A stretch of DNA of 64,000 bases, from NCBI RefSeq assembly GCF_014199625.1, contig NZ_JACHNY010000003.1, positions 427,041 through 491,040 on the forward strand, given 5' to 3'. Under the pieces are notes generated by a model. The model was not told where the DNA came from and did not search any database. It worked only from the letters and a program-made list of their open reading frames with translations. Positions 27,143-37,480 of the stretch are shown piece by piece; positions within the stretch are counted from its first letter, which is position 1; each line of letters starts with the position of its first letter. A program made the translations under genes and the position numbers. The stretch is from Sphingomonas abaci. GTDB lineage: Bacteria > Pseudomonadota > Alphaproteobacteria > Sphingomonadales > Sphingomonadaceae.

Positions 27143-28243
27143 TCATTCCTCCGTGCGGACCAGCACGGCCTCGCCGATCAGCAGGAACAGGAGAAACGGG
27201 GCCCAGGCGGCGAGGAAGGGCGGGTAGGCACCCAGATTGCCCATCGCCAGCGCGAAATTGTCGGCGACGAAATAGGCGAAGCCCAGCGCCATGCCGATCA
27301 CCGCGCGGACGAACAGTTTGCCCGACCGCGCGATGCCGAAGGCGGCGACCGCGCCCAGCAGCGGCATCAGCACCGACGACAGCGGGCCGGACAGCTTGTG
27401 CCACAATGCGCCCTCCAGCGCCTTGGTCGGACGGCCGGCGTCGTTCAGGTCCTCGATCGCGGTGCGGAGCGCGCCGAATGTCAGGCCGTCCGGGTCGATG
27501 GTCGACAGCGTCAACTGGTCCGACCGCACGTCATGGCCGACGCGCATCGAGGCGATCCGCGTCACCTTGCCGCTGGCCACGTCGAACCGGGTGACCGGCC
27601 AGATGCGCCACCCGCCGGCCGGATCGTGCCGGCCATGCTGCGCGCGAAGGATCGCGCGCAGGCTGCCACCCGCGCGGTCGTAGAGGGTGATGTCCCCCAG
27701 CACCGCCGCGTTCATCTTGCCGCGGATCTGCCCGACCTGGACCAGGTCGTCGCCGTCGCGGACCCAGACGTTGGACCGGTCGCCGCGATCGATCGGCATC
27801 GGCCCGTAATTGACCCGCTGCCACTGGCTCAGCGTCGCGGTGGCGCGCGCCACCACCCGTTCGTTGAACGCGAAGGAGACGCCGGCCACGCCCAGGCTGG
27901 CGACCATCAGCGGGGCCAGCACCTGGTGCGCCGACAGGCCCGACGCCTTGAGCGCGATGATCTCGCTGTTCTGGTTCATCGTGATGAACGTCAGAATCGT
28001 GCCGAGCAGCACCGAGAAGGGCAGGAAGCGGGCGATGATCTGGGGCGTGCGCAGCGACACATAGGTCCAGACCTGTGCCTGGCCATTGCCCGGCACCGCC
28101 AGGATGTCGCCCGATTCGCTCAGCAGGTCGAGCGCCTGGAGCACCAGCACCAGCGCGAAGAGGATCGCGAAGGTCCGCACCAGGAACAGCCGCGCCATGT
28201 AGATGGCGACGGTGCGCGACGGAAAGAGGCCGCGCAGGATCAT
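27143..28243 (-). CDS. lptG: LPS export ABC transporter permease LptG
   Basis: A 366-residue permease of the LptB2FG complex that extracts lipopolysaccharide (or its equivalent glycolipid) from the inner membrane. Six membrane segments flank a periplasmic beta-jellyroll of about 170 residues. The FVRAVIGMALGFAYFVADNF segment near the C-terminus is typical of LptG. The start overlaps the stop of lptF by 4 nt (ATGA at 28240-28243), so the two subunits are coupled. Many sphingomonads replace LPS with glycosphingolipids, so the cargo of this system is a point of interest given the spt genes 3.5 kb away. Confidence 0.95.
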   Translation of the reverse strand: MILRGLFPSRTVAIYMARLFLVRTFAILFALVLVLQALDLLSESGDILAVPGNGQAQVWTYVSLRTPQIIARFLPFSVLLGTILTFITMNQNSEIIALKASGLSAHQVLAPLMVASLGVAGVSFAFNERVVARATATLSQWQRVNYGPMPIDRGDRSNVWVRDGDDLVQVGQIRGKMNAAVLGDITLYDRAGGSLRAILRAQHGRHDPAGGWRIWPVTRFDVASGKVTRIASMRVGHDVRSDQLTLSTIDPDGLTFGALRTAIEDLNDAGRPTKALEGALWHKLSGPLSSVLMPLLGAVAAFGIARSGKLFVRAVIGMALGFAYFVADNFALAMGNLGAYPPFLAAWAPFLLFLLIGEAVLVRTEE

Positions 28244-29451
28244 GCGCGGGCCGCCCCGCCCCGGGCGTCGCGGCGGCGGCCGGGCAGGCGGCGCGCGATC
28301 GCCTTGGCGGTCTTGGCGAAGACGCGCTCCAGCGCGGCGATCGGCTGTCCGCCGGGAACGTAAGCGGTCACGTAGAACATCCAGAGCACCAGGCCGGCGA
28401 AGATCGCGAAGGGCACCCACAGCGCGAGGATCGGATCGATCACGCCGCGCTCGCCCACGCTCATCGCGTATTCGTTGACCTTGTGGTAGGTGACGATCAT
28501 CACGATCGACAGGAAGACGCCCAGCGCCGACGAAGAACGCTTCGGTGGTACGCCCAGCGCCACCGCCAGGAACGGCAGCAGGAACATCGACGCGACCTCC
28601 GCCATGCGGAAATGGAATTCGGCGCGGCTGGAATCGCGCTGCTGCTCGCTGGCATGGTCGCTATGGCCCAGCCTGGCGAGTTCGGGCAGCGTGAATTCCA
28701 GGTTGCGGCCGCCGCGCTGGCGGAAATTCTCGAACTTGGGCAGGTTGATGGGCAGGTCGTGCGCCGAAAAGGTCAGCACCCGCGGCGCGGTGAAGTCCGG
28801 CCGATTGTGGACCAGCGTGCCGTTGGTCAGGCGGAAGATGATGACGTTGGGATCGTCAGTCGCCAGGAAGCGGCCGCTCTGGGCGGTCACCGCGATCCAG
28901 TCGCCCTTTTGCGTCTGGGTATGGACGAAGATGCCGCGGAGGTCGCGGCCCTTGTCGCGGCTCTCCTCGATCCGGAGCGTCATGCGTGAGCCGAGATTGG
29001 TGAATTCGCCGACCTTGATCGACGCGCCGAGCGCGCCGGTGCGCAGCTCGAAGCGGAGCTGTTCGTAATAATAGCGGGCCTTGGGCTGGACGAAACCGAC
29101 GATCGCGATGTTGAGCGCCGCCAAGACGATCGCGTAATAGAAGGGCACGCGCAGCAGCCGCAGATAGCTCATGCCGACGCCGCGCATCACGTCCAGCTCG
29201 CTCGACGTCGCCAGCCGGCGGAAGGCGAGCAGGATGCCGAGCATCAGCCCGATCGGAATGCCGAGACCCAGATATTCGGGCAGCAGGTTGGCGAGCATCC
29301 GCCACACCACGCTGATCGGCCCGCCCTGGGTCGCGACGAAGTCGAACAGGCGCAGCATCCGATCGAGCACCAGCAGCATCGCCGAGATCACCAAGGTGGC
29401 GAGCAGCGGCAACGCGATGAGGCGCGCCATGTAGCGGTCGATCGACTTCAT
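28240..29451 (-). CDS. lptF: LPS export ABC transporter permease LptF
   Basis: A 403-residue partner of LptG with six membrane segments and a periplasmic domain. It begins with SIDRYMARLIALPLLATLVISAMLLVLDRMLRLFDF and has the GLGIPIGLMLGILLAFRRLA loop and RGVGMSYLRLLR coupling helix found in LptF. A polar Arg/Ala-rich cytoplasmic tail (about 25 residues) extends past the last membrane segment. It leads the lptF-lptG operon. LptB is not in the window. Confidence 0.95.
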   Translation of the reverse strand: MKSIDRYMARLIALPLLATLVISAMLLVLDRMLRLFDFVATQGGPISVVWRMLANLLPEYLGLGIPIGLMLGILLAFRRLATSSELDVMRGVGMSYLRLLRVPFYYAIVLAALNIAIVGFVQPKARYYYEQLRFELRTGALGASIKVGEFTNLGSRMTLRIEESRDKGRDLRGIFVHTQTQKGDWIAVTAQSGRFLATDDPNVIIFRLTNGTLVHNRPDFTAPRVLTFSAHDLPINLPKFENFRQRGGRNLEFTLPELARLGHSDHASEQQRDSSRAEFHFRMAEVASMFLLPFLAVALGVPPKRSSSALGVFLSIVMIVTYHKVNEYAMSVGERGVIDPILALWVPFAIFAGLVLWMFYVTAYVPGGQPIAALERVFAKTAKAIARRLPGRRRDARGGAARA

Positions 29452-29815
29452 GCGGAGGGGAACAGCCGGGCCAAGATGGTCCGCGATATAAGCGGCTATT
29501 CGCCCGGCGTCAGGTGGAAAAATCGTCGGGGGTGCGGGGCGGGCCCGGCCGGGGCGGGCGATCCCGTCATCGTGGCGAGAAGAAGGACGGGTTCACGCGG
29601 AGGCGCGGCGGCGCGAAGATGGGTGCGGTCCCGACGCGCCATCGCCGTTCCGCGGCGCTCCGGCGGGGGCCGGAACCCGGTCTCGGTCATCACCAACGAT
29701 GCGTAAACGTCCCGCGGAAGGAGCATGGCCTTGCCGGGATGGTGGCGCCCGGCCTGGCCCAAGACGCGGAACGCACATCGGCGCCTCCGATTGAGCCGGC
29801 GTCGCCGCGCCGCCT
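29452..29815. other. intergenic region without recognised gene
   Basis: A 364-nt GC-rich gap between lptF and the hybrid kinase, both on the minus strand. Open frames on both strands lack ribosome binding sites and family features (Arg/Ala/Pro-rich antisense type). It must contain the lptF promoter near 29452-29520. No terminator with a T tract or RNA gene was recognised. Confidence 0.5.
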
Positions 29816-31753
29816 TCACTCCGCCGCGATGCAGTCCGGTGCCAGGTCGGGGCGGGGCGCGCGGTCGCCCAGCGTTTCGGCGATCGCACGTTCCAGCGCG
29901 GCGAGCGTGAAGGGCTTGCGCAGCAGGCGATGCTCGCCGAACTCGGCCGCCTGCGCCTCGCCGGCGTAGCCGGTGACGAACAGCACCGGCAGGTCTGGGA
30001 AACGGTCGCGCAGGCCCGCCACCATTTCCGGCCCGGTGCAGCGTGGCATCAGCACGTCGGAGATGAGCAATGCGATATCGCGTCGCTCCTCCAGCAGCGC
30101 AGGCGCCGCCATCGGATCGCCGCAGCCGATCGGATGATGGCCCATCTCCTCCAGCGTCGCGATCGTCGCGGCGAGGACGCGCGGATCGTCCTCCACCACC
30201 AGCACGGTCTGCCCCGTCGGCCCGGCGGCCTGGGAGCCGGGTGTCTCAGCCAGCGGCGCGGCCGGCGCGACCGCGTGGTGGCGCGGCATGTAGAGCGTCA
30301 CCGTGGTGCCCTGGCCCGGCGCGGTGTCGATGCGGATCTCGCCGCCATGCTGGCGGGTGAAGGCGAAGATCTGGCTAAGTCCCAGCCCCGTGCCCTTGCC
30401 GGCCTCCTTGGTGGTGAAGAAGGGCTCGAAGACGCGCTCCGCCACCTCGGGCGTCATGCCGCAGCCATCGTCCCGCACCGCCAGCGTCACATAGTCGCCC
30501 GCCGGGCACTGGCCGATCGCGCCGTCGTCCAGGGTGACCGCGCCGGTCAGGATCGCGATCGTGCCGCGCCCGGCCATCGCGTCGCGCGCGTTGACCGCCA
30601 GGTTGAGGACGACATTCTCCAGCTGCACCCGATCGGCGAGAACATGCCAGTCGCGGTCGCCCGGATGGGTGGTCAGCGTGATGCCGTCGCCCAGGGTGCG
30701 ATCGAGCAGGTCGGTCATGCCGGCGATCAGCGCGCCCGGCCCGATCGCTTCGGGCTTCAGCGCCTCCTCGCGGCTGAAGGCGAGCAGGCGGCGGGTCAGC
30801 GCCGCCGCACGGTCCGCGCCCTCGCCGGCGCTATCCAGATGACGGCGCACCGCCACCGGATCGTCGGTGCGCTTGGCCAGTTCGATGCCGCCCAGCACCA
30901 CTGCCAGCATGTTGTTGAAGTCGTGGGCGATCCCGCCGGTGAGTTGGCCGACGGCCTCCATCTTCTGGACCTGGCGCAGCGTCGCTTCCTGGATGCGCAG
31001 CTCGGCGGTGGCGATCTCCACCGCCTCGGTCAGTTCGGCGGCGCGCTGGCGCTCGCTTTCCGCCTCGGCACGGGCCAGCAGTCCCTCGGTCAGGGTGTGG
31101 AGCGTGAACCAGCCGAGCGCGATGATGCCGCCGACCAGCATCACGCCGAACACCGCCAGCACCCCCGCAACCCGGCTCGACCGCTCGACGGACACGGTCG
31201 CGACCGCCGCCCGTTCGTCGAGCAGCTGCCGCTCGCGTTTGATGATCCGGTCCAGCTCGGTGTTGATGCGGATGAGCGCGGGCGCCTTGCGTGACTGGTA
31301 GTAGAGCGCGAACGCTTGGCGGTTGCGGCCGAAATTGGTCGAGGCGGCGGTCAGCGACAATTCGCGACCGCGCACGTCATAGGCGGCGCGCAGCCGCTCG
31401 ATCATCGGGTCGGTCTGGGTGTCGGTGATCCGGTCGAGCCGGTCGATCTGCGACCCCGCCAGCGTCCATTCGTCGAAATAGAGCTGGCCGAGCTGCTTGT
31501 CGCCGGAGATGACGAACCGGCCCAGCGAGGCCTCCGACCGGGCGATGGTCCCCGCCAGCGACCGGGCGAGGATCATCACGTCATAGCTGTGCGACTGCAT
31601 CTGCAATGCATGGTCGCGTTCGCGATTGACGCCGCGCAGCGTGATGATCAGGGCGACCAGCACCCCCACGGCCAGCAGTCCCATCGCTGCCAGCGCGATC
31701 CAGCGCCATAAGGCGGCGCCCCCCGGCGCCCTGGTGTCGCTACCCCGCTCCAC
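29816..31753 (-). CDS. CHASE3-type hybrid sensor histidine kinase
   Basis: A 645-residue membrane kinase. Two membrane segments (about 17-38 and 196-217) enclose a helical periplasmic CHASE3-like sensor. A coiled coil (about 225-262) leads to the dimerisation domain with phosphoacceptor H277 in GGIAHDFNN, and a HATPase domain (NLAVNARD near 384-391, [15 protein letters not shown]). A C-terminal receiver domain has phosphoacceptor D566 in LLISDVLMP and K in LLRKPFT. The start is GTG at 31753, 43 nt after the spt stop, so it may be the last gene of the sphingolipid operon. Signal and output partner are unknown. Confidence 0.93.
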   Translation of the reverse strand: MERGSDTRAPGGAALWRWIALAAMGLLAVGVLVALIITLRGVNRERDHALQMQSHSYDVMILARSLAGTIARSEASLGRFVISGDKQLGQLYFDEWTLAGSQIDRLDRITDTQTDPMIERLRAAYDVRGRELSLTAASTNFGRNRQAFALYYQSRKAPALIRINTELDRIIKRERQLLDERAAVATVSVERSSRVAGVLAVFGVMLVGGIIALGWFTLHTLTEGLLARAEAESERQRAAELTEAVEIATAELRIQEATLRQVQKMEAVGQLTGGIAHDFNNMLAVVLGGIELAKRTDDPVAVRRHLDSAGEGADRAAALTRRLLAFSREEALKPEAIGPGALIAGMTDLLDRTLGDGITLTTHPGDRDWHVLADRVQLENVVLNLAVNARDAMAGRGTIAILTGAVTLDDGAIGQCPAGDYVTLAVRDDGCGMTPEVAERVFEPFFTTKEAGKGTGLGLSQIFAFTRQHGGEIRIDTAPGQGTTVTLYMPRHHAVAPAAPLAETPGSQAAGPTGQTVLVVEDDPRVLAATIATLEEMGHHPIGCGDPMAAPALLEERRDIALLISDVLMPRCTGPEMVAGLRDRFPDLPVLFVTGYAGEAQAAEFGEHRLLRKPFTLAALERAIAETLGDRAPRPDLAPDCIAAE

Positions 31754-31796
31754 GACAATATTGCTACCGCATTCCGTTCCGACAGGAAAGGGTAGG

Positions 31797-33053
31797 TCAG
31801 CCGATCACACCCACGGCCTGCCCGGCCTGACGGAACATGGTCAGCACCCGCTCGATCTGCTCGGGAGTATGTTCGGCGCAGATCGAGCAGCGCAGCAGGA
31901 AGGTGCCGGCCGGCGTCGCGGGCGGGCGCGCCATGTTGACGTAGAGGCCGCCCTCCAGCAGCGCCTGCCACATCGTCGCGGCCTGCACCTGGTCGTCGAG
32001 CAGCACCGCGACGATCGCGCTGTCGCAGGTCGCCGTGCCCAGGCGGAAGCCCATTCCGGTCAACCCGGCGTGCAAGGCGCGCGCGTTGCGCCACAGCCGG
32101 TCGCGCTTGTCGTGCGCGGTCATCAGCTTGCGGATCGACGCAGCGGCCGTCGCGACCACCGAGGGCGGCAGGCTGGCGGTGAAAATATAGGGCCGGCAGG
32201 CGAGGCGCACCGCCTCGAACTTCGGATGGTTGGAGACGACGAAGCCGCCGACCGTCCCGACCGACTTGGAGAAGGTGCCGACGACGAAGTCGACGTCCAG
32301 TCCCTGCGCCTCGTACACGCCGCGCCCGTTGGGACCGAAAAATCCCATCGAGTGGGCCTCGTCGACCAGCACCATCGCCCCGTGCTTGCGCGCGACCGCG
32401 ACCATTTCCTTCAAGGGCGCGATGTCGCCGAGCATCGAATAGACGCCCTCCAGCACCACCAGCTTGCCCGGCTCCTTGGGCAGGCGGCCGAGTCGCTTGT
32501 CGAGGTCCTCGACGCTGTTATGGCGGAAGCGGACGATCTCGGCATTGCCCTGCGCGCAGCCGTCATAGATGGACGCGTGGCTGTCGGCGTCGAGGATGAC
32601 ATATTCACCCTTGGCCGCCAGCGTCGAGATGATGCCCAGATTCGCCATGTAGCCGGTCGAGAAGACGATCGCGCCGGTCATGCCGTAGAAATCACGCAGC
32701 GCCTGCTCCACCTCCATATGGTCATGGAAGGTGCCGTTGAGCATCCGGCTGCCGTTGGTGCCGGAACCGAATCGGTCGAGCGCCTGCTTGCCGGCGGCGA
32801 TCACGTCCGGGTCGAACGTCATGCCCATATAGTTATAGGTGCCGAGCAGGATCGTGTCGCGTCCCTTGATGACGGCCTCGGTCGGCGAGCGCACTTCCTC
32901 CATCACGATCGCAAAGGGATCGGTGATGCCGCTGTCGAGCAGCGCACGCCGCTCGGCGATGAGCCCGTCGAACTTCGACATCAGATCGCGTTCGGGCGCG
33001 ACCGGCGCGGGATCGAGCGACAGCGTCTCGGTCTGGAGGCCGGTCTCGGTCAC
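31797..33053 (-). CDS. spt: serine palmitoyltransferase
   Basis: Condenses serine with a palmitoyl thioester to give 3-ketosphinganine, the first step of sphingolipid synthesis. This PLP enzyme of the alpha-oxoamine synthase family has 418 residues. H159 stacks on PLP, D231 and H234 are in DEAHSMGFFG, and the Schiff-base lysine is K263 in GTFSKSVGT. These match the characterised Sphingomonas paucimobilis enzyme (H159, D231, H234, K265) apart from a two-residue gap. The GTG start overlaps the acyl carrier protein stop (GTGA at 33050-33053), which ties the enzyme to that carrier. Confidence 0.97.
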   Translation of the reverse strand: MTETGLQTETLSLDPAPVAPERDLMSKFDGLIAERRALLDSGITDPFAIVMEEVRSPTEAVIKGRDTILLGTYNYMGMTFDPDVIAAGKQALDRFGSGTNGSRMLNGTFHDHMEVEQALRDFYGMTGAIVFSTGYMANLGIISTLAAKGEYVILDADSHASIYDGCAQGNAEIVRFRHNSVEDLDKRLGRLPKEPGKLVVLEGVYSMLGDIAPLKEMVAVARKHGAMVLVDEAHSMGFFGPNGRGVYEAQGLDVDFVVGTFSKSVGTVGGFVVSNHPKFEAVRLACRPYIFTASLPPSVVATAAASIRKLMTAHDKRDRLWRNARALHAGLTGMGFRLGTATCDSAIVAVLLDDQVQAATMWQALLEGGLYVNMARPPATPAGTFLLRCSICAEHTPEQIERVLTMFRQAGQAVGVIG

Positions 33054-33298
33054 TGCGCGTCCTTCAGCTTGGCGACGGCGTCGACCAGCTGGCCGACCGT
33101 CTCGATCTCCGCCTGCATGTTCATCGTGATGATGATGTCGAACTCGTCCTCGATGGCGGCGACGAAATCCATCACGGTCAGGCTGTCCCATTCCAGGTCG
33201 GACTGGAAGCTGGTCGTTTCGGTCAGCGCCACGCCCTTCTTGTTGAACGGCTCGATCTGGGCGGCGACGGTGTCGAAAATGGTCTGGCGATCGGTCAT
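33050..33298 (-). CDS. acyl carrier protein dedicated to sphingolipid synthesis
   Basis: An 82-residue acidic four-helix carrier. The phosphopantetheine serine is S39 in EWDSLTVMDF, where the usual DSL is kept and Trp precedes it, unlike the DSLDTVE of the fatty-acid ACP. It lies between cerR and spt on the same strand, and its stop overlaps the spt start. The position matches the carrier gene next to spt in Caulobacter, which presents the acyl chain to Spt. Confidence 0.92.
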   Translation of the reverse strand: MTDRQTIFDTVAAQIEPFNKKGVALTETTSFQSDLEWDSLTVMDFVAAIEDEFDIIITMNMQAEIETVGQLVDAVAKLKDAQ

Positions 33299-33336
33299 GT
33301 CGGTGTCCTTGGCCGGCAAATGCGGCGTCGATGCGG

Positions 33337-34242
33337 CTATAGCAGGGCGTTGGCGCGATACCATCGCACCGTGTCGGCCAGACCCTGCGCTGTCGAAATG
33401 GCGGGCGTCCACAAGGCGGGCGGCGGCCGGCGGGCGGGATCGATCGTCCAGTCCGGATGGCAGAGATAGGCGACTCGGTCGTGCGTCAGCCGGGCCTCGG
33501 CGCCCCGGAACCGGCGGTCGAGCGTGGCGGCGAGCGACAGAAGGCCGCGCGGCAGGTGCAGCGGCAGGACATGCCGGCCGACCGCCCCGCCGATCGCGCG
33601 GGCGTAATCGGCAGAGGTCAGGCCGCCGGTGCCGTCGTCCGCCTCGTAGAGCACGTGCGGCGTCCGGTCCCCCGCCAGCGCGAGCAGGAGGCGGGCGAGG
33701 TCGTCCACCGCGATCAGCGACAGTCGTCCCGGCGGCGGCAGCAGCGCCAGCCCCTTGCGCGCCAGCTTGAACAGGTCGAGCTGGTCGAGATCGCCGGGGC
33801 CGTAGATGGCGGGCGGACGGACGATCGCCCAGTTCGTGGGCGATGCCTCGACGAGATGCTCGGCCTCCGCCTTGGACCAGCCATAGACCGACAGGTTCGG
33901 CTCGCGCGCGGCGAGCGAGGAGACGTGGACGAAGCGCCGTCCCGCGCCCGCCGCCGCCAGCATGGCGCGCGTTCCCGCGATATTGCCGGCGACGAAGCCC
34001 GCACGGTCGGGTGCGTTGACGACGCCGGCGACGTGGATCACCGCATCGGCGTCCGCGCACAGGGCCGAGAGTGCGTGCGGGTCGGCAAGGTCGCCCGCGA
34101 TCCAGTCCAGCCCGTTCTGCGCCGGCTGCGGTCGCCGGGCGAGCGCGCGGACGCGGTGTCCCGCTGCCAACGCTTGCCGGACCAGCACGCCGCCGACAAA
34201 GCCGGTGCCGCCGGTGATCGCCAGGGTGAGGGGGGTGGTCAT
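33337..34242 (-). CDS. cerR: NAD-dependent epimerase/reductase family protein, CerR-like
   Basis: A 301-residue extended SDR protein. The nucleotide site is ITGGTGFVGG (residues 9-18), SSLAA holds the catalytic Ser, and YGWSK holds the Tyr-Lys pair. It is 38 nt upstream of the acyl carrier protein and in the same order as cerR-acp-spt in Caulobacter, where CerR reduces the keto group left by Spt. The function is assigned mainly from this context; the sequence alone shows an SDR of the atypical epimerase type. The bacterial ceramide synthase gene is not in the window. Confidence 0.82.
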   Translation of the reverse strand: MTTPLTLAITGGTGFVGGVLVRQALAAGHRVRALARRPQPAQNGLDWIAGDLADPHALSALCADADAVIHVAGVVNAPDRAGFVAGNIAGTRAMLAAAGAGRRFVHVSSLAAREPNLSVYGWSKAEAEHLVEASPTNWAIVRPPAIYGPGDLDQLDLFKLARKGLALLPPPGRLSLIAVDDLARLLLALAGDRTPHVLYEADDGTGGLTSADYARAIGGAVGRHVLPLHLPRGLLSLAATLDRRFRGAEARLTHDRVAYLCHPDWTIDPARRPPPALWTPAISTAQGLADTVRWYRANALL

Positions 34243-34267
34243 GGGCGTGTCCCCGTGACCCCATCGT

Positions 34268-34459
34268 CTACCACCCCGGCAAAGGCGGGACTTTTGCGAA
34301 AGTCACGGCATCGCTCGAAACTTCGGACCACCCCGGCGGAGGCCGGGGCCCAGTTACGGAGCGTTTCGAAAGAGGCGCAAACGTCCCCCAACTGGATCCC
34401 CGCCTTTGCCGGGATGGCGGTCGGGGATTTTCGCAAAGGTCCCGCGTTAGCGGGGGTGG
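34268..34459. repeat. nested REP-like palindromes, locus 3
   Basis: Four REP-like units arranged as one inverted pair inside another. The inner arms (34327-34356 and 34390-34417) carry CCCCGGC-GGAG-GCCGGGG and its counterpart. The outer arms (34269-34303 and 34427-34459) share CGGGACTTTTGCGAAA-type ends. The centre has GTTACGGAGCG and CGTCCCCCAACTGG, as in the other loci. The region separates cerR from proB and contains no gene. Confidence 0.8.
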
Positions 34460-34501
34460 AGCGGACGAGTGACGAGGAGGCGGTGGCGATCATCACCATC
34501 C

Positions 34502-35608
34502 TCACACCAACGCCAGATGGTCGCGATGGACCAAAGCCGAGCGCGGCGCATAGCCCAGGATCGCCGCCTGTTCGTCGCTGCGCCGGCCAAGCAGGCGCAG
34601 TGCATCGGCCGAGTCATATTCCGCCAGGCCGCGCGCCAGCGGGCGACCGTCCGGTCCGGTAATCTGCACCAGGTCGCCGCGCGCGAACTGGCCCTCGATC
34701 GCCGTCACCCCGGCCGCCAGCAGGCTGGCGCCGCCGCCCAGCGCGCGCGCCGCGCCGGCATCGACACGGACGGTGCCCCGCGCGGTCAGCCCGCCGGCGA
34801 GCCACGCCTTGCGCGCGCCCGCGCTTTTCTCCGCGACGAACAGCGTGTGGCGCGCCTCGGTGGCGAGCGGCCGGTCGGTACGGCCGCTGGCGATGGCGAG
34901 GTGGCATCCCGCCGCGGCCGCGATCCGCGCCGCCGCGATCTTCGAGACCATGCCGCCCGACCCCATGCCCGACGCGGAGCCGGTATCGGCCATGCGCTCG
35001 ATCTCGGCATCGATCCGTTCGACCCGCGGGATATGCACCGCGCCGGGCAGGGCGGGGTTGCGATCGTACAAGCCGTCGATGTCCGACAGCAGCAGCACCC
35101 CTTGGGCCCCGGCCGCCTGCGCGACCCGCGCCGCCAGCCGGTCATTGTCGCCGAAGCGGATCTCGGCGGTGGCGACGCTGTCATTCTCATTGAGCACCGG
35201 CACCACGCCCAGGCCCAGCAGCCGCACCAGGGTCGCCGAAGCATTCAGATAGCGGCGGCGATCCTCCAGATCGTCCAGCGTCACCAGCATCTGCGCGGCG
35301 GTCAGACCCTCGGCCGCCAGCATCTCCGCCCAGAGCCCGGCGAGTGCGATCTGGCCGACCGCGGCAGCGGCCTGCGCATCCTCCAGACAGGCGCGGCCCC
35401 CCTTGGGCAGCGCCAGCCGTCGCGCGCCCAGCGCGATCGCGCCCGAGGAAACGACCGCGACCTGCTGCCCGGCATGGATCCGCTCGGCGATATCGGCGAC
35501 CAGTTGCGCCAGCCAGGGCCGGCGCACGCTGCCATCGGGGCCGATCAAGAGGGCGGAGCCCACCTTGACGATCAGGCGCGGGCAGACGGACGGATCGAAC
35601 AGCGACAT
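34502..35608 (-). CDS. proB: glutamate 5-kinase
   Basis: Phosphorylates glutamate with ATP in the first step of proline synthesis. The 368-residue protein has the amino-acid kinase domain (LIVKVGSALL, VVSSGAIALG, VPVLNENDSV, GSGGMVSKIAAA) and a C-terminal PUA domain (about 275-360). The frame opens at 35683, but the ATG at 35608 (MSLFDPSVCPRLIVKVG) matches the family; the extra 25 residues are basic and unconserved. It follows obg at 113 nt on the same strand. proA is not adjacent. Confidence 0.96.
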   Translation of the reverse strand: MSLFDPSVCPRLIVKVGSALLIGPDGSVRRPWLAQLVADIAERIHAGQQVAVVSSGAIALGARRLALPKGGRACLEDAQAAAAVGQIALAGLWAEMLAAEGLTAAQMLVTLDDLEDRRRYLNASATLVRLLGLGVVPVLNENDSVATAEIRFGDNDRLAARVAQAAGAQGVLLLSDIDGLYDRNPALPGAVHIPRVERIDAEIERMADTGSASGMGSGGMVSKIAAARIAAAAGCHLAIASGRTDRPLATEARHTLFVAEKSAGARKAWLAGGLTARGTVRVDAGAARALGGGASLLAAGVTAIEGQFARGDLVQITGPDGRPLARGLAEYDSADALRLLGRRSDEQAAILGYAPRSALVHRDHLALV

Positions 35609-35721
35609 GGCCGCGCCCTTAGCGCGACGGCGCCGCCCCGCCAATGATTCCAGATCAAGCGGAACGGGTCGCGTGTTACGCATATTCCCGGTTGCCCCTG
35701 TCAGGGCAGGGGGTCAGGCCG

Positions 35722-36777
<1,056 letters not shown>

Positions 36778-36809
36778 CTACCGCGAAGCGGGGCGGTCGT
36801 CACCCCGCC

Positions 36810-37400
36810 CTATGGGGTCGGGCTTCGGCCGGGGTCGCCGGCGGCGATCGCCCGTTCCGCCAGCCGCCGCGCGGCGTCGCGGGGCAGGCCAAGCGCCGCC
36901 GCCATGGGCGCGCCGAGCAGCGCGTCGCCGAGCGCGAGCAGCACCAGATGCAGCGTCTCCTCCGGGATCGGCCGCGCCGCCAGCGCATCGTCGCCGCGCA
37001 ATTCCTCGACCAGGTCATGCACCACGGCCAGGATCGGCGTCAGCGCCGCACGGTCGCCGGACAGGATCATCCAGCTCGCCAGCGCCCCGGCGCCACCGGC
37101 ATCGAAGGCGTCGAACACAAGCCGCACGATTTCGCCTGGCCCGTCATGCCGCGCCTGGGCCGTGCGGATCGCCGCCTTGATCGCGGCGGCGATCTCCACC
37201 GTCATCCAGCCGGACAGCGCCTGCTGCAACCCCGCCGCCGAGCCGAAATGGTGGAGCAAATTGGCATGGGTGCGACCGATCCGCGCCGCGACCGCCTTCA
37301 GGGTCACGCCTTGTGGGCCTTGCTCGATCAGCAGCGCACGCGCCGCCTCCAGCGCCGCCAGGCGCGATTCGTCCGGAGTGAGGCGACGGCGGATTGACAT
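36810..37400 (-). CDS. TetR-family regulator divergent to metal-dependent hydrolase
   Basis: A 196-residue regulator. The helix-turn-helix covers about residues 12-58 (ALEAARALLIEQGPQGVTLKAVAARIGRTHANLLHHFGSA), where the usual YYHF end is LLHHF. The ligand domain is not assignable. The ATG at 37400 is 80 nt from the divergent hydrolase start, and the gap has a 7-bp inverted repeat. Control of the hydrolase and itself is likely from position. Confidence 0.88.
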   Translation of the reverse strand: MSIRRRLTPDESRLAALEAARALLIEQGPQGVTLKAVAARIGRTHANLLHHFGSAAGLQQALSGWMTVEIAAAIKAAIRTAQARHDGPGEIVRLVFDAFDAGGAGALASWMILSGDRAALTPILAVVHDLVEELRGDDALAARPIPEETLHLVLLALGDALLGAPMAAALGLPRDAARRLAERAIAAGDPGRSPTP

Positions 37401-37439
37401 GGGGGGAGGGCGAACCTTATTTACATCCGTGTCAGTAGT

Positions 37440-37457
37440 GGCGGGTGCGGACCCGCC
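37440..37457. promoter_or_regulatory. inverted repeat in TetR/hydrolase divergent region
   Basis: GGCGGGT and ACCCGCC are perfect arms around GCGG, within the 80-nt space between the divergent TetR and hydrolase genes. It is a candidate TetR operator or a hairpin in the hydrolase leader. Confidence 0.4.
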
Positions 37458-37480
37458 GCAGCGTTCCTTCGGAGGATAAT

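Noticed and set aside
29496..29819. A 107-codon minus-strand frame between lptF and the kinase
   Set aside because: Arg-rich, with no ribosome binding site and no family pattern; several frames are open here on both strands because of high GC.
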